Of a stretch of DNA of 64,000 nt, positions 28,101 through 43,100 are shown in pieces. The DNA lies in assembly GCA_009869945.1 (NCBI GenBank), contig WIXG01000026.1, positions 62,001-126,000 on the forward strand, given 5' to 3'. The first letter of the stretch is position 1. Each line of letters starts with the position of its first letter. The notes under the pieces were generated by a model. The model saw only the letters and a list, made by a program, of their open reading frames with translations. It did no database searches and was not told the origin of the DNA. Both the position numbers and the translations under genes were made by a program. The DNA comes from Mesaphorura yosii (taxonomy: Eukaryota; Arthropoda; Collembola; Poduromorpha; Tullbergiidae).

Positions 28101-31100
28101 CCATAAATGTACGCATATGCCAAAGCAGCATTTATGAGAGGAACACACTTTTTCGATCAGTGTTGAGCTGTCAAATCTTCGCACATGGGCCTTGCCTGTC
28201 ATGAGGATAGGAAACCGAGTGAGTCAAGCAAATCCTGGGCTTGCAAAGGTACGAGAAAAATAAATATTTGTTCATCAATCAGGCAATAAACTTGAAGAGC
28301 TCTTGAGGCTTGTAAACTTTGATGAGAAGTCAGACACACGCAGTATCGAGAGAGACAACAGTGAGCATCCTAAACATATTTTGCCCTTTGCTGCGTCTGG
28401 CATTCAATACGATGATGCGCCCAAGTGCACGCAATGGAGTACAACAGTACAAGTACAGGATAATCTTTATTCTTAAATTACTTGTGATGCACACAACTAG
28501 AACCTTTCCTCCGTGCCTTTGGCTGAGTAACCTCGCATGTGAGATTAGAATATTTCTGAAGCATTGGCCTGTTTCTTCGTGTTGGCAGTCAAAGTCAAAC
28601 CAGTCTCGACATCATGCACGCATGGACGGCTAAATTTAAGAGTGCGTCGTTGATCGTCAGTAAATGCTCGAAAGAATGAATTTCTGCTGCAACGCGGGAT
28701 AACGGAGATTGCACTTTTAACCCACAAAAGCTGTTCCTTGCCCCTCGAGTGGAGTTTGGACAAGGTGAAAAGCGTCAGGTTTTCCTCGTCGTCATACATT
28801 TTAATCCAACCTGGAATCTGTGCAAGCTACCAGCGAGTGTGAAGTAGCTGACTATTGTCACTTGTTATCCGAAGCCATGTACACGAGAATCGTCCACGAC
28901 GAGGAATTTTATAGCATCTTGTGGGAAATACGAGACACGACGATAAGCAGGCTTAATAAATTATTTCAAACACAACAGTAGTCAGTGTCTTGCGAAGCAC
29001 AAGTGGAAAATCAGTCAGTAGTGCGTCATGCGCTGCGAGTGACTTCGATTATAATCCTTTATCGTGTCGGGAACTTAATCTGACATTGATTTTTCTGTTT
29101 ATTGTCCGCTGACCATCATCCTAATATGGTGTCTCTTAGATAAAAAAAGGAAACTCAATCAACCAAATTATGCTCTCAGGATTAATCTTGTTCGTTGTTC
29201 AGCTCCCAGTACAATTATCCTCAAAGAGGATAATTCCTTCATTTAGAGACATTTTAGAGAATAAGGCTAATTGCAAACGAGAAACGGCTCGAATGACAGA
29301 TCTCATATTTATTCACCTCAGAGGCCATGGCCTCTGTGTCACGCATGCGGAAGTTTAATATGGTTAAAAGGTCAGATTAGCCTGTCTTCAAACAGAAACC
29401 CGAAGCTAAACTGTGGTTCACTCGTGCAATAGTTGAAAGTAACCAAACCATTGTCGTTTTCGGTTTTCGTCTCCAGGATTCGAGACGAAAGAGCTGTGGC
29501 CGTAGTCTCCTGCTGGATATTCGAATGGTGTAATAAAAGTACACTTGGGCAAAGAAATATAGCTTCAACTAATTTGAGTTTGCTGGTGAGAACGAATTGA
29601 ATGGCTGCTATGCGTTTTGTGGATTCCGTCCGGAATAATAGATTAGTATTGAGGAGAGATAGAATGGTTTAAATACCATAATTCCTTGTTCTGTATTCCG
29701 TGAGTGGTGCTGAAGTCAGCAGAGAGAACTGAGTCTTCTATCTGTCCCTTTTAATGCTTATTTATAGGGCAAGAGCAATTCAATAATCAACGTCAGTTTT
29801 TATTATGAAGAGAGAATCCGCACTTGGATTCTACTGACAGAGCCCACTGTTGAGTGAATGCGAGCAGTCGTAATTGTGAGAGTGCGGTGGTAAATAACAA
29901 TCTTGCTAAGACCTCAACTCGAATCTGGCTATTGAATACCAAATTACGCTGAGTGAACCGAATGTACTCTGACGACTGCAAGATAGCTCAACAGCTCCAA
30001 TATTACCATAAAAGAAGATAAATAATCCTTTCGCTTTAACTCCTTTCCCTCTCGTTCTGAGATTTCTTTGTGACAATATTTTTAAGCACTTCGCGTAATG
30101 AATCCGGTTAGACAGAGAATCGAGGGTCGTGCAGTCCACGAGTTCAAGTCAGTCACTTTATTTCACGGTCACTCGTCTAGTAACCGCAATTCGAATGGAC
30201 AATGTTTCATACACGTTTCTGATCTGCTGGATTGTCCAATTCAATTGTACTTTAAGGATCGTGTACAGCCCAACAGATGTACCAGCCACATTCACGGATA
30301 CCGAGTGCTAACTTTTTTTTTTACTAAGTCATAGAATTTGGGATGCTAGAAAGCTCTTAACTTTGTCGATTAATATCCGTTTAATGCAAGTACGGGATTG
30401 ATTATCCGAGCCTTCCATGTAAGATCACGGGTTCTAAAATGTATGACAGCTCTTTCATTACGAGAATATCACAAGCTTAAATGTTCGAGGAAATGCTCAC
30501 AAATACACTGTTTTGTATGCCTTGTTTACCTCCATCGCTTGTTCCGGTGTTTGAAAGCTAAGTGCCAAATATGGTAAGTGACAATTTTACAAAATACAAG
30601 TACCAAAATTTGAAGCCAACACGCAAACATTGCCAGGACACGTGAGATAAGGCCTCATAAATCCATAATCATGAACTGAACGATGAACCTCAAATGTCCA
30701 GTTTGCCATTCTCAGCGCCACAATCCTGGGTTTTATTGTCATTTTCCCCAAATTGGAGATGACCTCACATAAAATGGAAAGCTGTGAATGGGTATGCGAA
30801 ATTGTATTTATCGAATAATTTTATTGCCATGTGACACCATCATCAAATTTTAAACGACAAATGTCGAAGTCATTTCTTTAGAAAAGAAAGAAAGTTTATT
30901 AGCATTTAGATTTCTTTGTGCTTCTTGACCTTTTGACTTGAAATCCCGCTGGATACGCTTTTATTCATTTAGTGCGGCGAAACTATCAACAACCTTTGCT
31001 TGGCAGTTGTGTTGGACATACTGCTTGGCATGGAAGTGTTCATAATGCATTGTCTTAATGGGTGGCATTTGAATGATGAATTGTGATATTTGGTCTCAAA

Positions 31101-34100
31101 ATTTTCTAATCAGAGACTTGGATCTTCCAACTGTCAATCATTCGCTTTCCCTTCTTTTAACAATTCACTTGTTACGCTTCAGTAAATAAATCCTTCATTT
31201 CTCGCATGATCATATTTTCCTTTTGCTGTCTTCTACTCCTGATGGTTGCGTTTACTCGGCCGGGTCTAGCCCCATTTCTTCCTTCCCACACTAATCATCG
31301 TAATCCTTCCTGGCTCCGTTGAAACAACTTTTGAAAAATCCATTTTCGAGCACAAGGAAGGTTTTATGCTCATACATGTCCGCTGTGTTGACTGCGTTCC
31401 TCGTTGGAGCTATCAACTCGTATTATCATCACCATTACACAGCTCTTAAAACCCCGAGCACTTGGGCTCTTGTGTTGTGAAGTCAGCAGACAAGAAAATT
31501 AGGCCATAAAACAAGGCAAGAATTTTGAGGTTTATTGTCTGAGCTTGCTTTGTTCAACAACTTTGCTCACAACTTTGGGTTGAGATGACATCAGTTGACA
31601 GGCTAGTGAAGTGAAGTGAAGTGAGAATTGTAAATCATTGATATTGAACAAGTTTTGAAAGAAGCGACGAATATGTCAGAACATTGAAATTAGTTTTCAT
31701 GGCCAGATATGAGTATCTGATCTGAAATATTGATGCCTCACATCCTGAGCCTGAATCTCAACCTGCCACAAAACGACAAAATAGAACTAATTGAGGAGCA
31801 GCCTTTTGGAAACCTAAGCAAAAGGGAGGCCCATATCATAATAGTAGGATGGACTGGCGGGAAAATAGAAGCCATTTTTGAGAAAAACCTAATTCAACGC
31901 TTCAATTCATAAACTGAGTACCATGTAACCAATAGTGGCTCCTCGCATTCTCGAACTTTAGATAAAGCCCTGGCGAAGAGTTGATAGTAAATTGAAATTT
32001 ACACATACCGGACTTCCTTATCTCGCGAATTACACTCGAATACATTCACATTTTGGAAGATAATTTATTCATTTGTCGAAATACGTTGGAATGGGTTGGT
32101 TGTCGAAAGGCGCCGTCACTAGAACAATGTCAACTTGGTACCAATGACCTACATTTGACATTTCTTGGTGAAAGAAGGCATCACCTCGCTTGACCGTTAA
32201 ATTAGAATTTCACCTCAACACACAAGTCGTCAGAGAAAGCAATTGCATGGGGAATTGCGAGGAAATTTGTTAGAATTCTAATCCCATTTCCAACATTTTT
32301 ACGCGTCATCATCTCCGACTGGGTCAGAACTCCATGACTTTTCTAATCACTGGCTGTATTTCATCTCGAAGGACTGGAACAGAAATTACTTCGAGCAGGT
32401 CGGCATAGTCTTGCACATCCAGTCCCAGGACGCTGTAATGATTATGGCATTACAAATCTAGGCTCCCGAGATTATAATACTTTATTCCAGCAGAGTCGGC
32501 TTCAGCTGAGAAGATTTAGCATAATAAAAATACACGAAAAAAATCCAATTCAAATACGATATTCAGCGGCAGTATGCAGATGATGAAGTGATTCGAAGAC
32601 GTCTTGTGATGCTGTGCTGTGCATGTGAAATGAAGCGTTGCATCTGTAATACAAGACACCTTTGGAATAATTTATTTTTCGGTGTGCGTGTCTGGTCTGA
32701 ACTACTCGTGTTGTATTTACAAAACTCGAGATACTTGAAGTGCTTCTTCTTACTATCTGACTTTTCCATATCACAACCAGAGCGCCGTAATTTGTGTGCA
32801 CTGGAGATAGTGCAACGGCAAGAAAGTCGCTATTTAAATCATTTTCACCTTTTGTTGCCCTTTCCAAGCCTCATCTCTTAATTTCGAAGGTACACAGTAA
32901 GTTGTATAACTAAATCAAGCCGAATCTGAAATGCATCAGAATCAAGGAGATAAAAATATATCAACGCACGCTTCTTTGCGGCGTGATTAGAAATCTGCTT
33001 TCTGACAAGTAGATGGACCTTGATTACGATCTTCTGAATTATTCATACTCGTCTCAACCCACAATAATTAATTCGAGGAAGCGAGTCCGGATTCAACGCA
33101 CCGTTGGCTACTGCTAACGCTCGGCAGGAACATGAAAAGTAAATTGCTCGCATCGAATCCAAGTGGTCCGGGTCCATACATTTGGTCCAGAATTCAATTT
33201 CAAACCCCAATTAAGAGCATTGTGTGCGTGAACTTGCTACACTCTTAATACTGACTCTACTCATACACGGTTGTTTATGCATTCATTATTCCAGGCGGCA
33301 AGTCTGAATGTAAAATTGAAGCTTGACCAGAACGATCGCTTAAGCAGTGCAAGTGCTCGGTTCATTCCCATCATCAGCCTCGTTTCGTTGCAATCAAGAA
33401 GTTGATGATGATGAGTTGGTTTTCAAGTGTTGAAAGATCTTGTGATCGAGGCCGTGCGAGAAACGAGAGAATAGACACGAGAAGGGGAGAAAGAAAATAA
33501 TGCTCAATCTCAAGTATATAAATCATCATCATCTCTTCTTTCATCATGTTCGACTTACTCGTCTTTCTTCAGCGTTAGCTGGTAGAATATTGAAATAAAG
33601 CGACGCCAAGAGTTAGGCATAATCAATTTTGTGTATTATTAATAACACATACACGTACTTTATGTCTTTTGCTTGCGACTAGTGCGGCACAAAGTGCGTC
33701 GGTAGTTAAAATGTACTTTATGAGAGTGTGAACCGATGAATGAGGCAGTCAGCTTTCGCAATGCACCAGGCATATGCAGCTTGGCTTTTATACTTGAGCA
33801 AATAATAATAAAGTGTAGTGAGACAATAATGATTTCAAGAATGGTACATGCCGTAAGCGTCGAGCGCATTCATTACGGTACTCGTGCATTCGTGCTGTTA
33901 ATATTTACGTTGGAATGTGGAGTAATTACATGCCAATCATTTCACCAGCTAGAGCTACAATATTTGCCATGGTACGTGCCATTCTCCTTCACAAGACTTG
34001 GTTCAGCGCAGCACAACCGTGGCATTCGTATACGCAGATGTCGGCTTGCGAAAATAAAACATGTGTCAAGTGCAATGACGACGGCCAACGCGCCGTAAAA

Positions 34101-37100
34101 CGAGAAAGATTTACCCATAAAATGCAACGATCGAAGAATCAAGTCATAAAATAAATAGAAATTTACCATACATAGGCTACGCTTAAAGTTAAACGTAAAT
34201 TACCAAGTAGAAAACGTAAACAAAACATACACAATTTTGATTTACGAATGCGCGGTGCATGCGATGATACTGGAAAACATTTGACATAAAACTCACCTCA
34301 TTAGGAGTCGACCATTCATTAATAAGCAGCAAAATTTGACCTAACATCTGCGGAGCGTATCGTGGCCCGATCGCACTTGGAATTCAGAATGCGGCTTTTT
34401 AAGGCATAAATTACGAATCAATAACACTTCGCGTTCACGTGAAATAAGACCGAAGTGAAGTAAATAATCGGACGAAGATGGAGTGAGAAGTTTGGGCTAC
34501 TAAATTACATGTGGTTTTGAGTAGAGGTAAGTTTTGAGGGAAACGTTTGTCACGTACTCGCTAACGGGCAGTTAATTCTGAAAGCGAAGGCATGAGATCA
34601 ACAATTTTCTTCTTCTGGGTAAAAATTCTCACTCAATGCGGCCTAATCTTGACTTGAGTAATGTAATATTCTCGAAATGAGGGAGTCAATAAAATGCGTT
34701 TATGATGAAGTGAATCAATCGGGAATGGAGCCAGGGCACCTGAAGGAGAGCTCAAACGACGGGAAGCAGCTTGCGCTGGAATGAAACGTGGTATGCACAC
34801 TGATGAGGCCCGAGAGTCAAGAGAAGTAAATATGAGTCAGACGAGTTCAACCCTTTCCATTGTTTTCTTCGTAGGAGGGTAAAGACCGTGGAGAAATATG
34901 ACTGAACGGACAAGCATGTAGTGAAGAAAGAACCCACAACAAAAGTTGATCATAATGAGACTTGTTTCTTCTCTTGTGGGCAAAAACGAAATAAATTAAT
35001 ATTATGTAACTCGGCAGAAACTTTTGTGCGGACCTGTTCTGTTGACCCATTCAACAAAATCAACAATGGGTCTCGCTCGGACACGACAAAGGCGAGGAAT
35101 GTCTGCGTGGCACTTTCTAAAATGAAGCATTCACGGCGTACCGGCACAGAGACAACGCAACGTCGTACAATCTTGCCAGTGATACTGTGGAATTTATCGA
35201 CTTATGTTGTGGGCTTCGTAACCCAAAACACTGTGCCAGAATGCTGATCATAAATTACGAGAAAGGAGCAGGCAAGGTCATTATTGAAAGAGAGAGCAAG
35301 AATTCCAGCGTAATTTGTCTTCTGCTTGTTTTAAGCTTCTCCAGAATGTTGGAAGGTAGCAAAAAAGTAATAAAATCCTTATCAATAAGAAATGACTCTT
35401 ATTCAGTTTGTTGTACATGTAATGTCCTGTACATTGTTGTACAACGTCGAGGAACGACAACCTAAGTGCGTACAATGAGGATTACCGTAACAGCCGAGAA
35501 TCTTTTCCAGGCTCACTAAAGCTAAACAGCCTGAGAAACTCAAGGCGGTACGTGGAACCGCTCCGTACGTGTTCACAGCAAGAGTTAGCTCGTAAAATAT
35601 GTATAAAATAAGTTCCATTTCCCAAACCTTAAAAGTCGCCCGAGTGCTTCTTTAAATGAGAAACGCATTGAGCATATCAATTCTATCTTTTTAAACTTTC
35701 TCTTGTATCACTGCTCTTGCATATGTTTCTGCTCTCCTGACTCCAGCGAGAAAATCATGTTAACTTTGCACGCAAAAGTAGAGGAAGGTCACCTCCGGAA
35801 CCGATCTGCCTAGCCCAGTCAGATTTTTCTATTCCAAATCGCTTTACAGTAAAATCTTTCTCGGAATAAGTGTTTTGTGCCCAACTTTTTCTAAAGATAT
35901 TCCACATACTTCCTTGTACGGGAATAATGGTTTTGGTTCAAACTGTGGAAAATCTGGACTGACAGATGCATCTCTTACAAATAATCCCAGACAGGAGTAT
36001 GCAAATGACTCTTGCCTGGAGTAGCCGAAATATTTTGTGAAGCAATATTATTCTTCACACTGTGCTAGTGAAGCTCGAGGAGAGGCCAAGCGTACGCGGC
36101 TTTTACTCGCCAGTTCGCCAAAAACAAATCACAGCAGCATTGTCCGGATGAGAGACCGGAACGAAATGACTTGCTTACTGTCAGCTGGCAACACTGAAAA
36201 TACAAGAGTGGGGCGCTCGTAAGAAAAGTGGCGATGCTCAACAACGATTACATAATGAGTGCTATCAAATTATGCTCACCACGAAGGAATCAAAAATGAT
36301 TCCTCACTCCATAGTGCTCCACTCAAAACAACATGCATCTGGCATTATTTGCTGCCATGTTTCTCCACATGTGACGGTATGCAAATTACTCAAACGTTGG
36401 CCCTCCAGGAACACGTAGACAGAAGGTTGCATTGAAATCCTACACTTTCTGCACCACTCAAGAAATAGCTGACCGTATCTGGCCCGGTTGAATGAGGAGT
36501 ACTGCTCTGAAGCGTTATCATTATTACGATACGATACGATGTGAATGACAGTCATCTCCGCGTGATAGCACATAAAAGCTGCATTTTTTTCATTGAATGG
36601 TTCATATTTATGATTATTATTGTAATTCCTGCTCAGTTGAGGCAACTATCAAACTCAAATCCACTACAGCGACTGCAAGACGACTTGGAGAACAGGCACA
36701 AGAATTGTTGATTTTATGAGGTGATACATCATACACGTTCGGAGTTCGAGACACGCAGTAAATGCAGCCCACAGTCAGTCATCTGGACTAATAAAAGTAT
36801 TTTTCCTAAATAACTTATCATAGTCAAGAAGTCGTAACTCTAAAGTGGGATAATCATTGGACACAACTACATGCACACGGGACGCGTAGGATTTTGTTTA
36901 TTGTAATCGTAATGAACCCGAGAAGGAACGAGAAAAGGAGTTTATGACTTTTCGTCTCGTCTGGCAGCAAGTCACGGGAATATTTATATGTTCGTCTGGT
37001 GTTGAAATAAATGCCCATGCAGGAAGCATAATTGCGGCTAATATTTCTTACGATATGAAATATAATATTTCAACCGTATAATTGTAATAGAGTGTAATAA

Positions 37101-40100
37101 ATTTGTTTATCAAAACCAAATTGCATCATCTCGGCCAATAACTCTGTGCCGAACTGAAGAAATAAGCAGCGTAATTGAAAATAAGAAAACGTCATGCTAA
37201 AATGTTACGTGACATTAACCTAAAACAGGAGAGAAGAAAACACTAAAACGAATTGACGCCATAAAATCGTTGCTGTGCCGAGTCATGCATTGCAATTCCG
37301 CAATAACTCATGCCAAATGGCGAGTCGCATAATTCAATAAACAGTCTGTGCTACGAGATTTGCGTGAATGGTAAATGATTTGCGTTATGGGAGCAGTTCG
37401 ACTCGAGAGAATCAAGAAAGTACTTACAATTTATTCAGGCTTGGGCTGTTTGCGAAGAGCAGATCGGGAATACTCCGTAGCTGATTGTTGTTCAATCGCC
37501 TGTAAATAAACAAAAGAAAGGGCATTAGATCAACGCTTGGAGCACCGACATGTGAAATGTTCCATAGCGCAAGTAACTGCTTAACTGCTGGCGGCTCGGA
37601 TTTTATATGGCTTTCTGCCAGTACGCAAGTGCACACAAAGACGCGATAGCAAGTGGATGGTAACGTTTAGTGTGAAAACAGTATAAAATGTGGCCAGTTA
37701 TTGGGAGTCATAAAGTGCCGGCCTTTGGTCAGGCTGATATAAGACAGCAGTTGCGAAATATAATAAGGGCAAGTTACCAAAGGTCAATACTACCGCTCCG
37801 CCAGTGCAACGCTGGTGAGCCCAGCGGTATGCTAGGACGTAACATATGAGACATTTTCCTTTCGCAATTCCAGGAGCGAAGAGGAAGTCAGAGTGTAAGT
37901 GAAAACAGCGATTACTTAAAAGTAAACCCGAGACCGGCTACTTGTAGTCTAAATCCCAATTTCGCTACTCTGGTCGGAGTGTGTTGCGCGTTGCCCATAA
38001 TAATATTTCTTGGTAAATAAAAAATAAAAGCTTAAGTTCCCTAAAATGAAATCAAAGCTTAATCTCCAGAAACTGGACTTCGGATTTTCATGTTTCCTGG
38101 CGAATGGCCGAATCAAAGTGCCGGCTTGGTCTCCAGTCGCTGGTCAGAACGTCTCAAATCGATTTTGCATTTCTTTCTCCACACTTTTACTTTTATTCCT
38201 TGAGATTTCTCATAATACTTGCATCATATGTATTTTTTATCACACACGCAATGACGCTGCGACATGGTTTCCCTTTTTCGACACGGCGAGCTTTTATTTT
38301 CTTTATTTGTTCCTTCTGCTAAGCCACAAGCACTTCTGCTTTTCGAGTTTGAAGACGAAGGAACGGAGCCAATAAAGTAGAGATTGTGAGCATAAGAATA
38401 AAATATGATGCATATTGGACCATTCCGGGGTCCGGCCGTCCAAAAACAGTTCGTAGTGCTTAGAACTATCAAGAGGCTCAAGCACCTTTAAATAAAAACC
38501 TTCCAACTTCGCTTAAATTGAAAGTAACTACTCTACAGAAACCCGTTGGAGATTCTACTGCAATGCTATGAAGGCAATTGTTTTCAAGTAACACGAGCAA
38601 CGCCAGTCACGTTCTGGGCCTTTTGTGTTTGTGTCTCATCTGCTGCTGCTTCAATCTTGAGAGCTGATTGCTTACTCTCTTCCAAGTCTAGCTCATTATG
38701 CTAGATTTCTTCTCGAACTCGAACATGTTTAAGAATAGCGTGCCCGGATCACGAGGAACTGGCCAACGACTTCTACACAAAAGAGTAAGTTCCATTATCT
38801 TGCATGGGAAAGGCAGGCACGCATTCCAAAATCTTGTTGCTCTGCAAGTGACCGCATATATTTCTTGCGGCTTCCAAATCTGTTACAAAATTAAAGTCCG
38901 ATGCCGAGCATTCAGGTTCCTGAACACAGTCTTCTACGAGGATCTTCTCAAATTGCTGTTATGCCTTGTAAGTAGTTTTGCTGACTAGTGTTACTAAAAA
39001 TTATCAGAAGTTAAATTCAAAACCAAGAAAAGCTGAAGGCATGCACGTCAGAAGTTTGTATTAAAAGAATCTTTGTCTTGTTCTCAGGCTCCAGCAAAAG
39101 CTGGTATAAGTTTGAGTAACGTTGTCTTCGGTAACAAATACATAATTGGGCGACCAAAGCGAAAACCTCAAATACCGACGGGAATTCTCTGGCCCATGTC
39201 ACGAGACGGTAATAACATGGGATCATATTTCATATTGTATTAAAACACGCGTGAACGTGACTTGGGTCTCATGTTTCTCCATCCAGGCTCAATGTGCCTA
39301 TGTTTCATGCCATAGTTTCAGCTCAAAGAACAAACCTAGAAAGCGAATTTCGTTTTGAAACAATGAAACAATAACTGTCGCAATAAACTATCATATTGGA
39401 AACGTGGACCGCGCCAACCACACCATGAATACTTGGGACGAAACCCAGAAAAATGTCCGACACACGGGGATGGGAGCGTAGGCTCGGAAGCCACGTTTAA
39501 AGTGGAGAAGTTTTCACATTTCCGTCCAACTTCCTTACCATGTTACTATGCAAAATGCTACATTGCAAGCAGAATAAAAGAAGAAGAATTACAGCCTTCT
39601 CCGTACTCTGATTCATTCATATTGCAGCTTTAATTCTGATTCGTTTATATAAGATGTGTGGCTGAAAGTAGCTTTGGTGGTCGGTATTTTCAATTTAATT
39701 TCCATCCGCAAGATTACTACAATTGGTTTCAATGGGATGTGCCCTGCCTTCCTCTACAAGGCGAAGAACCAAGAGCCTGTTCAAGCACCGAGCTGTAATG
39801 GCAATTACAATTGCGCTCCATTGACTTGATCTTTAAATTAATGATCATGAATGGAAACAATGCGGAGTTTGAACTCTGTTTATGCTTTGCGATGGAATTT
39901 TTCAAGCATCAAAATTAAGAGGATTGAATCTTGAGTCGCCGAGTATTCTCTGTTTGATAAAATTGAAGTTGAACTTGGAATAAGATATTAAAAACTGAGT
40001 GCACGTTTATTACTTCTTTCGTGATTACCGTGATCATGATTTGAGTATAGAAGTGCTACTCACATAATCACAGCCTCGTGTACCGTATTTATTCAGTTTA

Positions 40101-43100
40101 ATGAGTTTAAACTTTCCAACTCCACCTTTTCTCAGTGTACCGCATTTTTAGTCTGGGAACAAGAAAGCAGGCTCGAGTTGGTCTGACGCGTAATAACAGA
40201 GCACAAGTAGGTAAGTAATGCAATAAAATTTACATTTCGAGTACAGGAAGATCGTAATTACATTGTGTTCCGAAGGAGTTGAAGAACAAACAAATAAAAA
40301 TGAATCTCTTGAACTGAAAAATGTGTGTTACCTTCAGGCGGCTTCACTTCAACTTTAGCATGCGATTCACCTTTCAGACTGCATCGTGCAGCTTCGTGCA
40401 ACCAGACAGAGGAGTTGGAAAACGTCAAGGCACTTTTTCTTATGAAGCAGGAAGGTTGTTGGTTCCACAAGAAATAAAAAATCATATTAAATATGAAACA
40501 AAACAAACACAAGATACAATCAGCGTCAACCCTTGTTCCAAGCTTGGGCGCTCACAAAGCGCCAGGCGCGTTGACTGTGCTGTCTGCGTAAGACGCCTGA
40601 ATGCCTGAGCTGGGCTGCCTAAATTCGTGTTCCCAAATCCGTCCGAGATTTCACTTTTACAATAGTGTAGCAATGTAACGAGGAATAATAATATTAATGA
40701 CACGTTTCAGATTCCTATTTGAAGCAAGCTTCGTATGCAATGTAGGATCGGTGTGTGGTACATTTATGGGGATTGTCTTGGAGTCGGCTATCTCTGCTCG
40801 CATCAAATCACGATCAAATTGAGACATGAACTGTTTGCTCCAATTCAAACTGATTTTGAGTTCGTCACTCAGGATGTGTTGTAATGGCAGTGCTGTTGGA
40901 GTGGAATCGCACTTTCGACTGTGGGCTTTTAAGTTACTCTGAAATAAAATGAACTTCATAATCTATTACAATAATGCAAACTTGCTTGGGTTCAGCTCAC
41001 AGAATATCGACATCTGGAAAGCCAAACCTTACAAAAACTCAAGACCTGAGCAGTTGATCATCGTTGGCGTCAAACCATAGAAAGTGGAGACGATTTGCAC
41101 CGCGTTTGTGGTTGGGTGTTTGTGATGGTGTGTAGGACAGGCTTTTGTATCATATTGACCTAAAGTTCTGCTTCCTGATTTGATTGACTGATAGAGAAGT
41201 CCCACACATAAACACTCGATATTACAGAGTTGTCAATGTTGAGAAGAAAATTCAGTTAAGAAAGTATCATGCTGGTCAAAACAATGCACCCTCCTCATTA
41301 TTGCTTGGCACGCTGTTCAAAGTGGTTATACATCCTTAGCACATCGCCGAGAAGAAATAATAAACATTTAAACTTCAAGTTCTACCAAATAGCGTAAAAG
41401 GATTAGTGTCAAAAGGCGTTAGATCCCATTGTCGTCGTAAATGAATCATTTGACAGAATTCCGGCTGAGAAAATTAAAAATCAGAGGCCGAGATCTACTA
41501 AGAAATCACTGCATTTTATCTCATTGTCATTCCTCTGGGTTCTCCATCAGAGTTTCATTTCAGAAGAGTGCTGCGACAGTGTAGCACTAATAAAGCCTCC
41601 AGTTGTATATTGTGGAGAGGAGGAAGTCTTGTAACGCATTACAACAACAAGGGGCAGCAGTTCATGGTGCTGGTTACTTGTTATTTTTGTATATCATCAA
41701 GTGCCCGTTTCTCGGAGAGTTTATTTCCTTCTTCGCCTCGTCCTCCATGCAAAGTTATCTTTCTCTCGAGAATTGTGTGTGAAGAGCTGACGAGGCACGG
41801 AGTAATGCAAGGCCGAAATGAGATTTTCTTAGCATGGTGTGTTTTTGTTTGTCTATCGCTTAAAAAGTATTAATATCAAAATGAATCTTATTTTCTTTCT
41901 CCCCTTCGTCGCTCCTGCGTGCGTAATGCCTGAAAGAATAGCAGACAAATTTTTATACGCTTAACTTTAAGTTTGCTGTCGTATAAATCAACCGAATACG
42001 AAGAGAAACTTTAGACAAAAGAATCGGTGAAGATTAAATATTGAGCAAAAGAAATACCAACAATGGGAGGATTTAAACTCTTTACAGCGCGTTGCACAAA
42101 CGACGCAGGGAAACGGAATTTTTGCCTCGTCTTACATTTATGTGTAGTGTAATGTTATGGAAAATGACGCTAGTGATCTTTCCCAGCATTTGTCTACACA
42201 ATTGCGCTGCTCGAAACGTGAATTCATAAACGTACAATTTTCTGGTGCAAGATTTTCAGGTTCTCAAATATTTCCCTTCGCATTTTGACTCTTCTTGTAA
42301 CTTGATGTTTTATCTCACAAATCACGCCTTGAGCACGTTCGAGTTTGTGCAGCCACTTATGTGACATTATAACGTGATCACCTTCATCATCATTTGCAGC
42401 CGCTAATCACATTACTCTATTCAGTGGCTATAAATGCACAAAAGCGCGATCGCAAGACCACTGACATTCGAAATTAGACTGGACACAAAATTCGGGTCTT
42501 TTCAATTAATCTCCATTCAGCAATCTCTAACTGCACATTCACGTCTATTTTGTCATGACGCAGCCTTCTGGCGGAAAATGAAATGCGTAAATTGTGGATT
42601 TGGTTCTCTTTGATTGCGCATCAAGATTGACTTGTCCAGGTGCTTCATCGCTCCTCCGAACTTAATTACTAAATTTTACTAAAATGAATCATCAGACAAG
42701 TCCGCAAGTCGTCTTGATAGGCGTAGGAAAGCATTTTTGCTTACATTTTGTTTTTATTGCTCAAGTGCAACATAGCATGTGAAATACAAAACTTTAGCAA
42801 AATCACAAAGTCGTGACGAGTTGTTTCCAAGTCAAAATTCAGGTGAAAACTTTTCTTAATGCTTATGAGCGTTTTTGTCAAGTTTACATGGGTTTAAATA
42901 AAGAACGAGGAATTTGAAATGGCGAATGAACGCGATAACAATTATAGCGAATAAAAAATTCATGAGCAGGACGAAGGAGTTAAAGCAATGGTTGTTTTAT
43001 AGTTCTTCGTGATCCCTTTATTGCGAAATAATCTTTATAAGTAATAACCACGTAACCGTGCTTTGCACTCGTAAGCTATATTTTCCGGACTTCCACTCTT

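Larger units (their letters stand above)
27653..37427 (-). other. slit intron 4 (9775 nt)
   Basis: Holds an 18 nt palindrome (29319-29336) and a short AGTGA tandem (31605-31624). No gene, transposon or RNA was recognised. Confidence 0.85.

Noticed and set aside
32550..32881. Overlapping ORFs of about 100 codons on both strands.
   Set aside because: Both strands are open at once, no motif is present, and they lie in the middle of a slit intron.
35466..35600. Compact sequence with AGGCTCACTAAAGCTAAACAG suggesting a 5S rRNA fragment.
   Set aside because: It does not carry the internal control regions in order and pairs poorly.
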